The notes under the pieces were generated by a model. That model did no database searches. It was not told the DNA's origin and saw only the letters and a list, made by a program, of their open reading frames with translations. From Chryseobacterium sp. MFBS3-17 (GTDB lineage Bacteria; Bacteroidota; Bacteroidia; Flavobacteriales; Weeksellaceae), in contig NZ_JAJEWK010000006.1 of the NCBI RefSeq assembly GCF_020687745.1, forward strand, positions 62,001 through 126,000: a DNA stretch of 64,000 bases, given 5' to 3'. A program made the translations under genes and the position numbers. Below, piece by piece: positions 23,930 through 33,461 of this stretch. Positions within the stretch are counted from its first letter, which is position 1. Each line of letters starts with the position of its first letter.

Positions 23930-24277
23930 ATGATAAAAGTTCTTCATAATAATTCCTGCTCCAAATCCAGAGCGATATTGGAGCATCTGGATGAAAACAA
24001 TGTGGCCTTCGAAATTATTGATATCATTAAAAATCCTCTTTCAGAGGCTGAACTCCGTACCGTACTGAAAAAACTAAATACAGATGTGCACGGGCTCATC
24101 AGAAAAAATGATCCTTATTTCAAGGATAATTTTGCCGGAAAAGAACTGTCTGAAGATGAATGGATTCAGATTCTGGTAAAACATCCGAACCTGATTCAGC
24201 GTCCGGTTCTCATTAAAGATTCTGTGGCCATGATAGGCAGACCGCTGGAGAATGTAAGGTTTTTCATTGAGAAATAA
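23930..24277 (+). CDS. ArsC/Spx-family thioredoxin-fold protein
   Basis: 115 residues. NNSCSKSR (Cys10) matches the single N-terminal Cys of glutaredoxin-type arsenate reductases, with LIRKNDPYFKD and the IQRPVLIKD Arg motif of ArsC. No arsenite pump or regulator lies next to it, so a YfgD/YffB-like general role is as likely as arsenate reduction. It converges on the next gene with 6 bases between them. Confidence 0.85.
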   Translation: MIKVLHNNSCSKSRAILEHLDENNVAFEIIDIIKNPLSEAELRTVLKKLNTDVHGLIRKNDPYFKDNFAGKELSEDEWIQILVKHPNLIQRPVLIKDSVAMIGRPLENVRFFIEK

Positions 24278-24283
24278 GCCTTC

Positions 24284-25180
24284 TTATTGCATCAGTTGGC
24301 GAAGTGCTGGCTCCAGATCCGGATATTGAAACCGGAATCCCGCAGCTTTCACTTTTTCATTTGAAATCCGGCTTCCTTCCAGTATGATTTCACTCATTTC
24401 GCCCAATATTGTTTTCATCACGACCGCCGGTATACTGACCGGCAGAAACCATTTGTTCATGCTGTGCGCCAGCGCTTTCATGAAATCACGGTTATTGGGA
24501 ATGTCATCTGCTACTGCATTGTAAATTCCATTGAACTGTGGTTGTTCCACTGCCTGCACATACATATTGACCATATCCTGAAGATGAATCCAGTTGAACC
24601 ATTGTGTCCCTTTACCGATGGCAGAACTCAGATTCAGGCGTGCAATTTTCTGGAGAGGTTCCAGAGTTCCCCCACGGGCCGAGAGAACCGGTGCTGTTCG
24701 TAAAATGACAATTCGCTCTGCAGAATCTTTAAACTGATGCACTGCATTTTCCCACTTTGTGCAGACTTCTGCCAGAAAATCATTGCGCCTTGCCGGCATT
24801 TCTTCAGTTAAAATCTCCTCTGTAGTGAAGGTTCCGTAGTAATTGATTCCCGAAGCGGAAATAAAAGACTTTAACTGAAGATTCTGCAACCTGCATTGCT
24901 GATGCAAGAATGCTGCACTTTTGATGCGGCTGTCCTTCAGTTCTTTTTTATACCGTGGGGTCCAGCGTTTACCAATGCTGGCTCCCGCCAGATGGATGAT
25001 GCTTTCTACACCGTTCAGCGCGCCGTCTTCCAGATAGTCTTCTTCATAATTCCACAGAAAATGATGCGGCAGTGGACTTTTCTTTCGTACCAGGATATTC
25101 ACATCATGCCCCCGGCTGCGCAGTTCGGTTGCCAGCGCAGTGCCTACCAGACCGGTTCCTCCGGATATCAGAATTTTCAC
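24284..25180 (-). CDS. TIGR01777-type NAD(P)-dependent oxidoreductase
   Basis: 298 residues. Rossmann motif ISGGTGLVGTALATEL, the IIHLAGASIGKRWTPRYKKE signature of the YfcH/SDR39U1 group, and the C-terminal DUF1731-like domain (FRFQYPDLEPALRQLM). The reaction is not known for bacterial members. It is 17 bases after the DUF493 gene, in the same direction. Confidence 0.9.
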   Translation of the reverse strand: MKILISGGTGLVGTALATELRSRGHDVNILVRKKSPLPHHFLWNYEEDYLEDGALNGVESIIHLAGASIGKRWTPRYKKELKDSRIKSAAFLHQQCRLQNLQLKSFISASGINYYGTFTTEEILTEEMPARRNDFLAEVCTKWENAVHQFKDSAERIVILRTAPVLSARGGTLEPLQKIARLNLSSAIGKGTQWFNWIHLQDMVNMYVQAVEQPQFNGIYNAVADDIPNNRDFMKALAHSMNKWFLPVSIPAVVMKTILGEMSEIILEGSRISNEKVKAAGFRFQYPDLEPALRQLMQ

Positions 25181-25197
25181 GGTGCCTGTATTTGGAG

Positions 25198-25506
25198 TTA
25201 TAGCATCACCACACCTTCTATGGTGCTTACCTTTTTGTACAAGTCAATCACCTGGTTGGCATCTAGCACAAAAGCCAGGATGCTGGCGGAGATATACTTT
25301 CCGTTTTTGCTTTCACGGGTAGAAATGGTGTACTTAATCTGATCAAAAATCTGATACAGTTCCGTAAGTTTGGTATGTTCATTGGGAAAAATGAATTTAT
25401 ACAGGTAATCTTCCGGAAAATCGTGGTTCTCTTCCAGTTTTGTTCTGAGTGATTCGTAAAATTCATCTTTATTAAGACCGTCGGTATCCTTATATAGTGG
25501 ATTCAT
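25198..25506 (-). CDS. DUF493 (YbeD-like) protein
   Basis: 102 residues of the DUF493 ferredoxin-like domain: YESLRTKLEENHDFPEDYLYKFIFP, and SKNGKYISASILAFVLDANQVIDLY cut into the known alternating strands. These small regulatory-like proteins resemble ACT domains; the function is unknown. It precedes the TIGR01777 gene in a two-gene unit. Confidence 0.85.
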   Translation of the reverse strand: MNPLYKDTDGLNKDEFYESLRTKLEENHDFPEDYLYKFIFPNEHTKLTELYQIFDQIKYTISTRESKNGKYISASILAFVLDANQVIDLYKKVSTIEGVVML

Positions 25507-25571
25507 ATTGCTTTGTCTTTCTGTTATAAAATCTGGCTGCTCTGTGTGGCAGCCGGTCTCTGGTATTATAT

Positions 25572-26261
25572 TTACTGCCCGGATCTGTTGAAGGCTCCCA
25601 GAATACTGCTGCGGTTCTGGTTTTCGTAATCTGCCATAATGTAGAAGATGCCGTTTACCATTTGCTCAGAAGCCAGTTTACTGAGGCTGTTGGATGCTGC
25701 TCCGGTAGAACTTTGGTTGCCCAAAAGGCTCCCCAGCAGACTGTTGCCTTGCAATGCCGTATTGATGGTGCGTACAATCCCGAATTCATTCAGTTTTTCA
25801 TCAACTTTGGGCATAATGGCCTGTACCAGTTGAATTTCAGTTTTTTCACGCAAAATCTGGGTGGCAATTCCGTCTCCGCCCTGCATGATTCTGGTTACAT
25901 CGTTGGTATTCAGGTTGTTGATGGCGTTGTTCAGAATCGGTGTGGAAATATTAACCGTATAAGCGGCGGTTTCTGCCACATATTCTTTGCCTTTTGTGGT
26001 CAGGTTGGGGGCAATCCGGTCCAGTGTATTATAAACGCTTCGCAGGTTGTCTGGTAACGCTTTCAGAATCAGATCATTTTGAAGAAACGCCTGTTTGTTG
26101 CTGAAAATGCCGGAAGCTTTATTCACGCCGCCTGTCAGTACTCTTTTAATCACGGCAAGCCCCAGGTCAGATGTGGCCAGGGTAGTACAGGAGGTTGTGG
26201 TAGTGGTGACGAATGCGCCTGCACTGAAAATGAGTACGGCAGCTAAGATAATTTTTTTCAT
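25572..26261 (-). CDS. DUF4197 exported protein
   Basis: 229 residues. N-terminal signal with a Thr-rich stretch before Cys25 (TTTTTSC), an irregular lipobox. DUF4197 features follow: GLAVIKRVLTGGVNKASGIF, ILKALPDNLRSVYNTL and DVTRIMQGGDGIATQILREK. The domain has no known function. The gene stands alone between DUF493 and purB. Confidence 0.85.
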   Translation of the reverse strand: MKKIILAAVLIFSAGAFVTTTTTSCTTLATSDLGLAVIKRVLTGGVNKASGIFSNKQAFLQNDLILKALPDNLRSVYNTLDRIAPNLTTKGKEYVAETAAYTVNISTPILNNAINNLNTNDVTRIMQGGDGIATQILREKTEIQLVQAIMPKVDEKLNEFGIVRTINTALQGNSLLGSLLGNQSSTGAASNSLSKLASEQMVNGIFYIMADYENQNRSSILGAFNRSGQ

Positions 26262-26494
26262 TTTAATGGTAATTGCTGTTGTGGCAGGCTCAAAAATTAA
26301 GCCAAGCCTTCCGTTTGTCGTTTAATGATGCTAATTAACGAAAAATTTGCCGTTTTTCATTTGCGGTGTTGCCAAAAAGCCGGTGCGGGAATGCCATAAT
26401 GCGTGGCAGAGTACCGGATACTGTTGTTTTGTACGGTTAATGAGGTGGTCTTAACTTTATAGAAAACTAGTCTCTAAATCTCGCTGAAAATCTG

Positions 26495-26502
26495 TAAATT
26501 TG
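26495..26502 (+). promoter_or_regulatory. Promoter -7 box of purB
   Basis: TAAATTTG matches TAnnTTTG, 25 bases before the purB ATG. Confidence 0.6.
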
Positions 26503-26527
26503 TGGCTGTAAAAAGTAAAAAGAAAGA

Positions 26528-27955
26528 ATGAATTCCTACAAAAATCCTCTTGAAGAACGCTATTCAAGTGCGGAAATGCTCTACAATTTTTCTCCGAACA
26601 ACAAATTCAGAAACTGGCGGAAATTGTGGATCGCCCTTGCAGAAATTGAAAAAGATCTGGGTCTGGAAATCAGTGATGAACAAATTACTGAACTCAAAGC
26701 TCAGGCAGAAAACATTGACTATGACAAAGCTGCCGAATATGAAAAAAAATTCCGGCATGATGTCATGGCTCATGTGCATGCGTATGGAGATGTGGCTCCT
26801 TCGGCAAAGGGAATTATCCACCTGGGAGCGACTTCGGCGTTTGTGGGAGATAATACCGACCTCATACAGATGCGCGATGGTCTGCTCATCATCAGAAAGC
26901 AACTGGTCAATGTTATTAAGAATCTGTCAGATTTTGCCTTGAAATACAAGGATTTACCTACCCTGGGATTCACGCATTACCAGCCTGCTCAGCTTACTAC
27001 GGTAGGAAAAAGGGCTACGTTGTGGTTGCAGTCACTGATTCTGGATTTTGAAGAACTCGAGTTTTTTCTGGAAACACTTCGCTTCCGCGGAGTAAAAGGA
27101 ACTACCGGTACTGCCGCAAGTTTTCTAGAACTCTTTAATGGCGATTATTCCAAAGTGAAACATCTGGATAAGGAATTGTCCCGCAGATTTGGGTTTGAAA
27201 AGGTCTTTGGCGTTAGTGGCCAGACCTATGACCGTAAAATTGATGCTAAAGTAGTGGCTTTGCTTTCAAACATTGCCCAGTCTGCACATAAATTTACCAA
27301 TGACCTCAGACTATTGCAGAACCTCAAGGAAATTGAAGAACCTTTTGAGAAAAATCAGATCGGTTCCTCGGCTATGGCTTATAAAAGAAATCCCATGCGT
27401 TCCGAAAGAATTGGTGCTCTGGCAAAATATGTGATGTCTCTTTCTTCCAGTTCTGCCATGGTGGCCAGTACACAGTGGTTTGAGCGTACCCTGGATGATT
27501 CTGCCAATAAACGGCTTACCATTCCGCAGGCTTTTCTGTCTGTAGATGCCATCCTGCTGATCTGGAATAATATTTTGAATGGTATTGTGGTGTATGAAAA
27601 CAGAATTCACAAACATATCATGGATGAACTGCCTTTTATGGCTACCGAATACATTATTATGGAAGAGGTAAAAGCCGGTGGTGACCGCCAGGAAATTCAC
27701 GAAATCATCCGTGTACATTCCATGGAGGCCAGCAAGAAGGTGAAAATGGAAGGCAAGGAAAATGATCTGATTGAAAGAATCATGAATGACCAGTCCCTGA
27801 AAATGGATAAATCCAAAATCATGGAAGTGTTGGATCCTAAAAATTTCATTGGTTTCGCACCGGTGCAAACAGAAGAATTTGTCGCCAATGAAGCGCAGCC
27901 AATTCTGGATAAATATTCATCACTGATCGGACTGGAAGCCGATTTGAAAGTTTAA
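26528..27955 (+). CDS. purB: Adenylosuccinate lyase
   Basis: 475 residues. Fumarase/aspartase-superfamily signature SSAMAYKRNPMRSERI, catalytic GFTHYQPAQLTTVGKR and HDVMAHVHAYGD segments. It performs two steps of purine synthesis: cleavage of SAICAR and of adenylosuccinate. It is followed by purL after 78 bases, so the two purine genes may be coexpressed. The length fits the family. Confidence 0.97.
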   Translation: MNSYKNPLEERYSSAEMLYNFSPNNKFRNWRKLWIALAEIEKDLGLEISDEQITELKAQAENIDYDKAAEYEKKFRHDVMAHVHAYGDVAPSAKGIIHLGATSAFVGDNTDLIQMRDGLLIIRKQLVNVIKNLSDFALKYKDLPTLGFTHYQPAQLTTVGKRATLWLQSLILDFEELEFFLETLRFRGVKGTTGTAASFLELFNGDYSKVKHLDKELSRRFGFEKVFGVSGQTYDRKIDAKVVALLSNIAQSAHKFTNDLRLLQNLKEIEEPFEKNQIGSSAMAYKRNPMRSERIGALAKYVMSLSSSSAMVASTQWFERTLDDSANKRLTIPQAFLSVDAILLIWNNILNGIVVYENRIHKHIMDELPFMATEYIIMEEVKAGGDRQEIHEIIRVHSMEASKKVKMEGKENDLIERIMNDQSLKMDKSKIMEVLDPKNFIGFAPVQTEEFVANEAQPILDKYSSLIGLEADLKV

Positions 27956-27961
27956 AAATTT

Positions 27962-27987
27962 TTGCAGTCTTTCCGGGCTGCAATTTT
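27962..27987 (+). terminator. Possible weak terminator or attenuating hairpin between purB and purL
   Basis: Stem TTGCAG / CTGCAA around a 10-base loop, followed by only four T. Confidence 0.35.
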
Positions 27988-28033
27988 AATGGGTTAATAT
28001 AAATCTTCAGTGCATACTGAGTGAAAAATAAAA

Positions 28034-31000
28034 ATGAATAAAAGAATTTTCGTAGAAAAAAGAGGAATTTTCGATGTGGAAAGTCCAAAGGTTTTTGATG
28101 AAATAAAAAGCTCAGTTCCGGGTGTACAAAACGTAAAAGTGTATAATGTGTACGATGTTTTCGGAACGGAGAAAGAAGAATTGAATCAGGTGATTTTCAA
28201 CACCTTTGTAGATCCGGTAACCGATATTCTGCATCATGAAAATCCGGCCGTAAATCTGCACTTTGCCACCGAGTTTTTACCCGGACAGTATGACCAGCGT
28301 GCCGATTCTGCTCAGCAGTGCATTGCATTGCTTACCGGAAATGAACAGTCCAAAGTAAGAAGCGGTAAACTCATTGAAGTAACCGGAGTTTCGGACGCAG
28401 AGCTTCAAATCATCAAAGATTTGCTGATTAACAAGGTAGAATCGCAGGAGAAAAACCTGAACATCCTGGAAATTCCGGCAGAAGAAACGCCCGAACCGGT
28501 CATCACCCACCAAGGATTCACCGGCTTTTCAGCAGATGAACTGAAAGATTTTTATAACCAAAATGGTTTTTCCTTCGGGCTGGACGATTTGGAATTTATT
28601 CAGCAGTATTTTGTAACCGAAAACCGAAACCCTACTGAGACCGAACTACGGGTACTGGATACCTACTGGAGTGACCATTGCCGTCATACCACCTTTGAGA
28701 CCGAACTTAGCGGTATTGAGTTCCGGGGTGCCTTTAAGGAAACGCTGGAGCGTATTTTCAACGATTATCTGGAAAAAAGAAAATTTCTGGGCCGGGAAGC
28801 CAAGCCGGTTTCACTTATGGATCTGGCTACGGTATGTGCCCGGTATTTCCATAAAACTGGAAATCTGGAGGATCTGGTCGTGTCTGATGAAATCAATGCC
28901 TGTACCATAGAAATAGAAGCGGAATTCGACGGTAAGAAAGAGCCATGGTACCTGCTGTTCAAAAATGAAACCCATAACCACCCCACAGAAATTGAACCGT
29001 TCGGGGGAGCTTCCACTTGTCTGGGCGGGGCCATCCGCGATCCATTGTCGGGAAGAGCATTTGTATATCAGGCCATGAGACTCAGTGGTGCGGCAGATGT
29101 CCTGGAGCCTGTTTCTGAAACCATTCCGGGGAAATTGCCTCAAAGAACCATTACCAGACAAGCGGCCAACGGCTATTCTTCCTATGGCAACCAGATTGGT
29201 CTGGCCACGACATCCGTCAATGAAATTTACCATGAGGGATACAAAGCCAAGCGCATGGAAGTAGGATTTGTAGTGGGTGCCGTGAAGAAAGACTGGGTAC
29301 GCCGTGAAAAACCGGAAAATGGTGATCTGGTGATCCTGCTGGGCGGTGCCACCGGAAGAGACGGAGTAGGTGGTGCTACCGGAAGTTCAAAAGAACAGGA
29401 CGAAACCTCAATTCATACTCTCTCTACCGAGGTTCAGAAAGGAAATGCGGTGGAGGAAAGAAAAATACAGCGGCTTTTCAGAAATCCTGAAGTAACCAGA
29501 CTGATCAAGAAATCAAATGACTTCGGTGCCGGTGGCGTTTCTGTAGCCATTGGTGAAATTGCGGATTCACTGGAAATTAATCTCGATATTCTGCCGCGGA
29601 AATATGACGGACTGAATGGTACTGAGCTTGCCATTTCGGAGTCTCAGGAAAGAATGGCAGTCGTGATTGAGGCCAAAGATAAAGATCTGTTTATCCGGTT
29701 TTGTGAAAAGGAAAACATCCGTGCGGTGGAAGTTGCGAAAGTAACTGGTTCCGGCAGGATGCAGATGTTCTGGCAAGGCGAAAAAATCGTGGACCTGAGC
29801 AGAAATTTTCTGGATACCAATGGTTGTGCCAAGACACAACAAGCAGAAGTATCTCACTTGCAAACTGTTGAGAATCAAAATATAACATTCAGTGAGGCGA
29901 ACTTTCTGAATCTGCTTTCAGATAAAAATACGGCCTCGCAAAAGGGACTGGCAGAAATGTTCGATGCATCTGTGGGCGCGACTACCGTGGCCATGCCTTT
30001 TGGTGGAAGGTATCAGGAAACTGAAATGGAAGGCAGCGTGCAGACATTACCGGTACTGAATGCCAGAGATATAGAAACTGTATCCCTGGCCAGTTGGGGA
30101 TTTGATGCGGAAATTTCGTCCCGCAACTCTATGGTGGGTGCTGCAACTGCCGTGGTGGAAAGTGTGGCCAAAATTGTCGCCATGGGCGGTGATTATCATA
30201 AGATCAGACTCAGCTTTCAGGAGTATTTTGAAAAATTAGGAAGTCAGCCTGAGAAATGGGGGAAACCTCTGGCGTCACTTCTGGGAGCGTATGATGCGCA
30301 GATGAATTTGGGACTGGCGGCGATTGGAGGTAAAGATTCCATGAGTGGCACTTATCAGGATCTGAATGTGCCGCCTACGCTGATTTCGTTCGCATGTGCA
30401 CCGGGAGAAAAGAAAAATATCATCTCACCGGAATTGAAGTCGGCAGGGAATAAACTGTATGTTTTCCGTCATATTCCTCAGGAAAACGGAATGCCGGATT
30501 ATGATTCCTTAAAAGAAATCTTTGGCTACATTACAGAGCAGATCCGGAATGGTAAGATCGTATCTGTGAAAACTGTGAAAGACGGAGGGGTAGCAGTGGC
30601 GCTTGCAAAAATGAGTTTTGGAAACCGGCTGGGTGCAGATGTGACTGCCGATGAGGCGTTGCTGCTAAATAAAAATATAGGTTCTCTGGTCATAGAATCT
30701 TCAGAAGAATTGAATCATGAAAATATTCAACTGATAGGTGAGGTAAATGATAGTAAATACTTATCTATAAATCAATTGCAGTTTTCTATTGAAAATTTAC
30801 TTGAAATATGGAAGTCTACTTTTGAGGATTTGTTCCCTACGCGCGAAAAGGAGAAAATCGTAATTGATATCAAATGTAAATTCAATGCGGTAGATTATAA
30901 AACCATTGAAATTAAAAAGCATGGTATTGCAAAGCCGAGGGTCTTTGCACCGGTTTTTCCGGGGACCAACTGTGAATATGAAACTCAGAATGCATTCGCA

Positions 31001-31723
31001 AAAGAAGGGGCAGTGGTGAGCAGTCTTCCCCTCATCAATCTGAATCACCGGCTGCTGAATGAAAGTCTGGATGCCTGGATTTCAGAAATCAGTCAGTCAC
31101 AGATTCTGGTTTTCTCCGGTGGTTTTTCTGCGGGTGATGAACCGGATGGCTCTGCCAAATTCATTGTGAATGTACTGAAGAATGAGAAAATGAAGGCGGC
31201 GGTGCATGAATTACTGGCTCGCGACGGAATGATTCTCGGGATTTGCAACGGATTCCAGGCACTGGTGAAATCCGGATTATTACCGTATGGTGAGATCCGT
31301 GATCTGGATGAACATTCGCCTACCCTGGCACACAATGCGATAGGAAGACATATCTCACAGATGGTGGATGTGCGGGTGCTGAATGATGCTTCTCCATGGT
31401 TGAAAGGCATGAAGGATCAGGTGTTCACCATTCCGATTTCGCACGGAGAAGGAAGGTTTGTTGCCTCAGAGGAAGTGCTGATTAAACTGTATGAAAATGG
31501 TCAGATTGCCACACAGTACATTGATCCGGACGGAAATGTGGCTCACGGAATGCCGTTCAACCCTAATAATTCTCTTTTCGGAATTGAAGGAGTGACCTCG
31601 CAGTCCGGAAAAATATTTGGCAGAATGGGCCACCCGGAACGTTTTTCAGAAGGTCTGATGCGCAATATTCCGACAGCGAATTATCATAATATTTTCAAAA
31701 ACGGAGTAGATTATTTCAAATAA
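28034..31723 (+). CDS. purL: Phosphoribosylformylglycinamidine synthase (long, single chain)
   Basis: 1229 residues, the large form containing PurS-like, synthetase and glutaminase parts in one chain. NETHNHPTEIEPFGGASTCLGG is the synthetase ATP/Mg site; the C-terminal amidotransferase has FPGTNCEYE, LGICNGFQALVKSG with the nucleophile Cys and GHPERFSEG with the catalytic His-Glu. It converts FGAR plus Gln to FGAM. No separate purS or purQ is expected. A hairpin terminator follows. Confidence 0.97.
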   Translation: MNKRIFVEKRGIFDVESPKVFDEIKSSVPGVQNVKVYNVYDVFGTEKEELNQVIFNTFVDPVTDILHHENPAVNLHFATEFLPGQYDQRADSAQQCIALLTGNEQSKVRSGKLIEVTGVSDAELQIIKDLLINKVESQEKNLNILEIPAEETPEPVITHQGFTGFSADELKDFYNQNGFSFGLDDLEFIQQYFVTENRNPTETELRVLDTYWSDHCRHTTFETELSGIEFRGAFKETLERIFNDYLEKRKFLGREAKPVSLMDLATVCARYFHKTGNLEDLVVSDEINACTIEIEAEFDGKKEPWYLLFKNETHNHPTEIEPFGGASTCLGGAIRDPLSGRAFVYQAMRLSGAADVLEPVSETIPGKLPQRTITRQAANGYSSYGNQIGLATTSVNEIYHEGYKAKRMEVGFVVGAVKKDWVRREKPENGDLVILLGGATGRDGVGGATGSSKEQDETSIHTLSTEVQKGNAVEERKIQRLFRNPEVTRLIKKSNDFGAGGVSVAIGEIADSLEINLDILPRKYDGLNGTELAISESQERMAVVIEAKDKDLFIRFCEKENIRAVEVAKVTGSGRMQMFWQGEKIVDLSRNFLDTNGCAKTQQAEVSHLQTVENQNITFSEANFLNLLSDKNTASQKGLAEMFDASVGATTVAMPFGGRYQETEMEGSVQTLPVLNARDIETVSLASWGFDAEISSRNSMVGAATAVVESVAKIVAMGGDYHKIRLSFQEYFEKLGSQPEKWGKPLASLLGAYDAQMNLGLAAIGGKDSMSGTYQDLNVPPTLISFACAPGEKKNIISPELKSAGNKLYVFRHIPQENGMPDYDSLKEIFGYITEQIRNGKIVSVKTVKDGGVAVALAKMSFGNRLGADVTADEALLLNKNIGSLVIESSEELNHENIQLIGEVNDSKYLSINQLQFSIENLLEIWKSTFEDLFPTREKEKIVIDIKCKFNAVDYKTIEIKKHGIAKPRVFAPVFPGTNCEYETQNAFAKEGAVVSSLPLINLNHRLLNESLDAWISEISQSQILVFSGGFSAGDEPDGSAKFIVNVLKNEKMKAAVHELLARDGMILGICNGFQALVKSGLLPYGEIRDLDEHSPTLAHNAIGRHISQMVDVRVLNDASPWLKGMKDQVFTIPISHGEGRFVASEEVLIKLYENGQIATQYIDPDGNVAHGMPFNPNNSLFGIEGVTSQSGKIFGRMGHPERFSEGLMRNIPTANYHNIFKNGVDYFK

Positions 31724-31742
31724 TCACCCGAATTTTATTTAT

Positions 31743-31786
31743 AGAGCACGATACTTGCCTTAGCGGTAAAGTGTTGTGCTTTTTTT
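31743..31786 (+). terminator. Rho-independent terminator of purL
   Basis: Imperfect stem from AGAGCACGATACTT to AAGTGTTGTGCT, followed by seven T. Confidence 0.65.
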
Positions 31787-31788
31787 CA

Positions 31789-32145
31789 TTAGCCCAGAAG
31801 ATAAGGAGTGTAGATCAGAGTTCCAACGAGGACGGCGCCCAGTGCCAGAATGAGGACTGCGCCTGCTGCAATATCCTTGATGAAGCGAATGCGTTCATCG
31901 TATTCCGGCTGGCAGAAATCGCAAATGCGCTCCATGGCAGTGTTCAGAATTTCGGCAGAGAGGACTGCAAAACAGGTGAGGATGATGATGGCGGCCTCTG
32001 TTGCGGTCACTTTTAATACCACAATGAGCAGCAGGTTCACCAGGAAAGCAAGCATTTCCAGCTGAAAATTTCGTTCGGAGCGCAGCATCAGGTAAATTCC
32101 CCGAAAGGCATGGCGAAAGCTTTTATGTACCGGTGGTTTTCTCAT
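31789..32145 (-). CDS. DgkA-family kinase (diacylglycerol / undecaprenol kinase)
   Basis: About 118 residues from the ATG at 32145 (MRKPPVHKSFRHAF). Three membrane helices with the DgkA motifs: RSERNFQLE, EILNTAMERICD and KDIAAGAVLIL. In Gram-positives and many Bacteroidetes this short form phosphorylates undecaprenol; in enterobacteria, diacylglycerol. It is divergent from dnaN. The reported longer frame to 32244 has no family similarity before 32145. Confidence 0.9.
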   Translation of the reverse strand: MRKPPVHKSFRHAFRGIYLMLRSERNFQLEMLAFLVNLLLIVVLKVTATEAAIIILTCFAVLSAEILNTAMERICDFCQPEYDERIRFIKDIAAGAVLILALGAVLVGTLIYTPYLLG

Positions 32146-32231
32146 GGCAGAACTTGTGCAGCAAAGATAGTTTTTTATTAAAATTGTTGATAAGTCATGG
32201 AAGATAGTTTTTAAAATTTGTCCCAAATCAT

Positions 32232-32239
32232 TATATTTG
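32232..32239 (+). promoter_or_regulatory. Promoter -7 box of dnaN
   Basis: TATATTTG matches TAnnTTTG, 18 bases before the dnaN ATG. Confidence 0.6.
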
Positions 32240-32257
32240 TCCAAATAATATTTACAA

Positions 32258-33385
32258 ATGAAGTTTATTGTTTCAAGTGGAGAATTGCAGAAAGCCCTGC
32301 AAACTGTAAGCGGGGTGATTTCAACATCACAGTCGAGACCGATTTTAGAAAATTATCTTTTTGAAGTAGAAGAAAACAGTCTGAACATCACTGCATCAGA
32401 CGGTGAGACGACTCTGGTTACGACGCTGGAAGTAAAATCCGATGAAACGGGCAGACTGGCGGTTCCGGCCAAAACTTTTCAGGATTTTGTGAAAACTTTT
32501 GGTGAGCAACCCTTTACACTTTCTGTAAAACAGGCAGAAGACGGAAATGGCAGCATCCTTGAAATTTTAGACGAAAAAGATAACTTCGCGGTAGCGCTGG
32601 ACAATGCTGAGGATTATCCGGAACTTCCGGAATTTGATGCTTCGCAGAGTGTTACCATCCCGGCAGGCGTGCTTTCAGAAGCTTTGAGCAATACGCTTTT
32701 TGCCACTTCCAGTGATTCACTGCGCCCGGTAATGACCGGAGTTTTGTTCCAGTTTGGTGAGAATGAAACCAATTTCGTTTCTACAGATTCACACCGCTTG
32801 GTGGTGTACAAAAGAACCGATCTGGTGGCGGAACCTATGGAATTCATCATGCCGAAAAGACCCCTCAGTATCTTTAAAAATATTCTGGCATCAACAGAGC
32901 AGGATGTGCTGATTGAGTTCAGTGAAAATATGGCCAAATTCAGTTTTGGTAATAATGTGTGGGTCTGCAGACTGATAGACGGTAAGTACCCGAATTATTC
33001 TGCGGTAATTCCTAAGGAAAACCCGAACGTTTTAACCATTAACAGAAATCTTTTGCTGAATGCCATCAGAAGAGCCTCCATTATGTCTAATAAGTCTACC
33101 AACCAGGTGAGATTCAAGCTTTCCGGAAATATCCTGCACCTGCATGCAGAAGATACCGAATTTGCAAACAAGGCAGATATGCATGTTCCGTGTGATTATC
33201 ATGGAGAAGATATCAATATTGGTTTCAGCTCTAAGTTCCTTACAGAAATGCTTTCCATTCTTCGTTCAGATGATATTACCATGAAAATGTCTCAGCCTAA
33301 CCGCCCGGGAATTATAGAGCCGGTAGATGGTCTGGAAGAAAATGAGAGCCTGCTGATGCTTTCTATGCCGGTAATCGGAATGTAA
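32258..33385 (+). CDS. dnaN: DNA polymerase III beta subunit (sliding clamp)
   Basis: 375 residues in three repeated clamp domains. Motifs include SQSRPILENYLFEVEENSL, TDSHRLVVYKR and the C-terminal MPVIGM (the family usually ends MPM/MPxR). The dimer ring tethers polymerases to DNA. The gene is not next to dnaA here. It is divergent from the DgkA-family gene and ends at a clear terminator. HolA, the clamp-loader delta subunit, is at 41350. Confidence 0.97.
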   Translation: MKFIVSSGELQKALQTVSGVISTSQSRPILENYLFEVEENSLNITASDGETTLVTTLEVKSDETGRLAVPAKTFQDFVKTFGEQPFTLSVKQAEDGNGSILEILDEKDNFAVALDNAEDYPELPEFDASQSVTIPAGVLSEALSNTLFATSSDSLRPVMTGVLFQFGENETNFVSTDSHRLVVYKRTDLVAEPMEFIMPKRPLSIFKNILASTEQDVLIEFSENMAKFSFGNNVWVCRLIDGKYPNYSAVIPKENPNVLTINRNLLLNAIRRASIMSNKSTNQVRFKLSGNILHLHAEDTEFANKADMHVPCDYHGEDINIGFSSKFLTEMLSILRSDDITMKMSQPNRPGIIEPVDGLEENESLLMLSMPVIGM

Positions 33386-33406
33386 GCACATCAATTTTTA
33401 GCATAA

Positions 33407-33439
33407 AAGAAGCCCGAAGTGATTCGGGTTTCTTATTTT
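33407..33439 (+). terminator. Rho-independent terminator of dnaN
   Basis: Stem AAGAAGCCCGAA / TTCGGGTTTCTT with loop GTGA, then ATTTTT. Confidence 0.85.
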
Positions 33440-33461
33440 TACACCAACAATTTTTATCAGT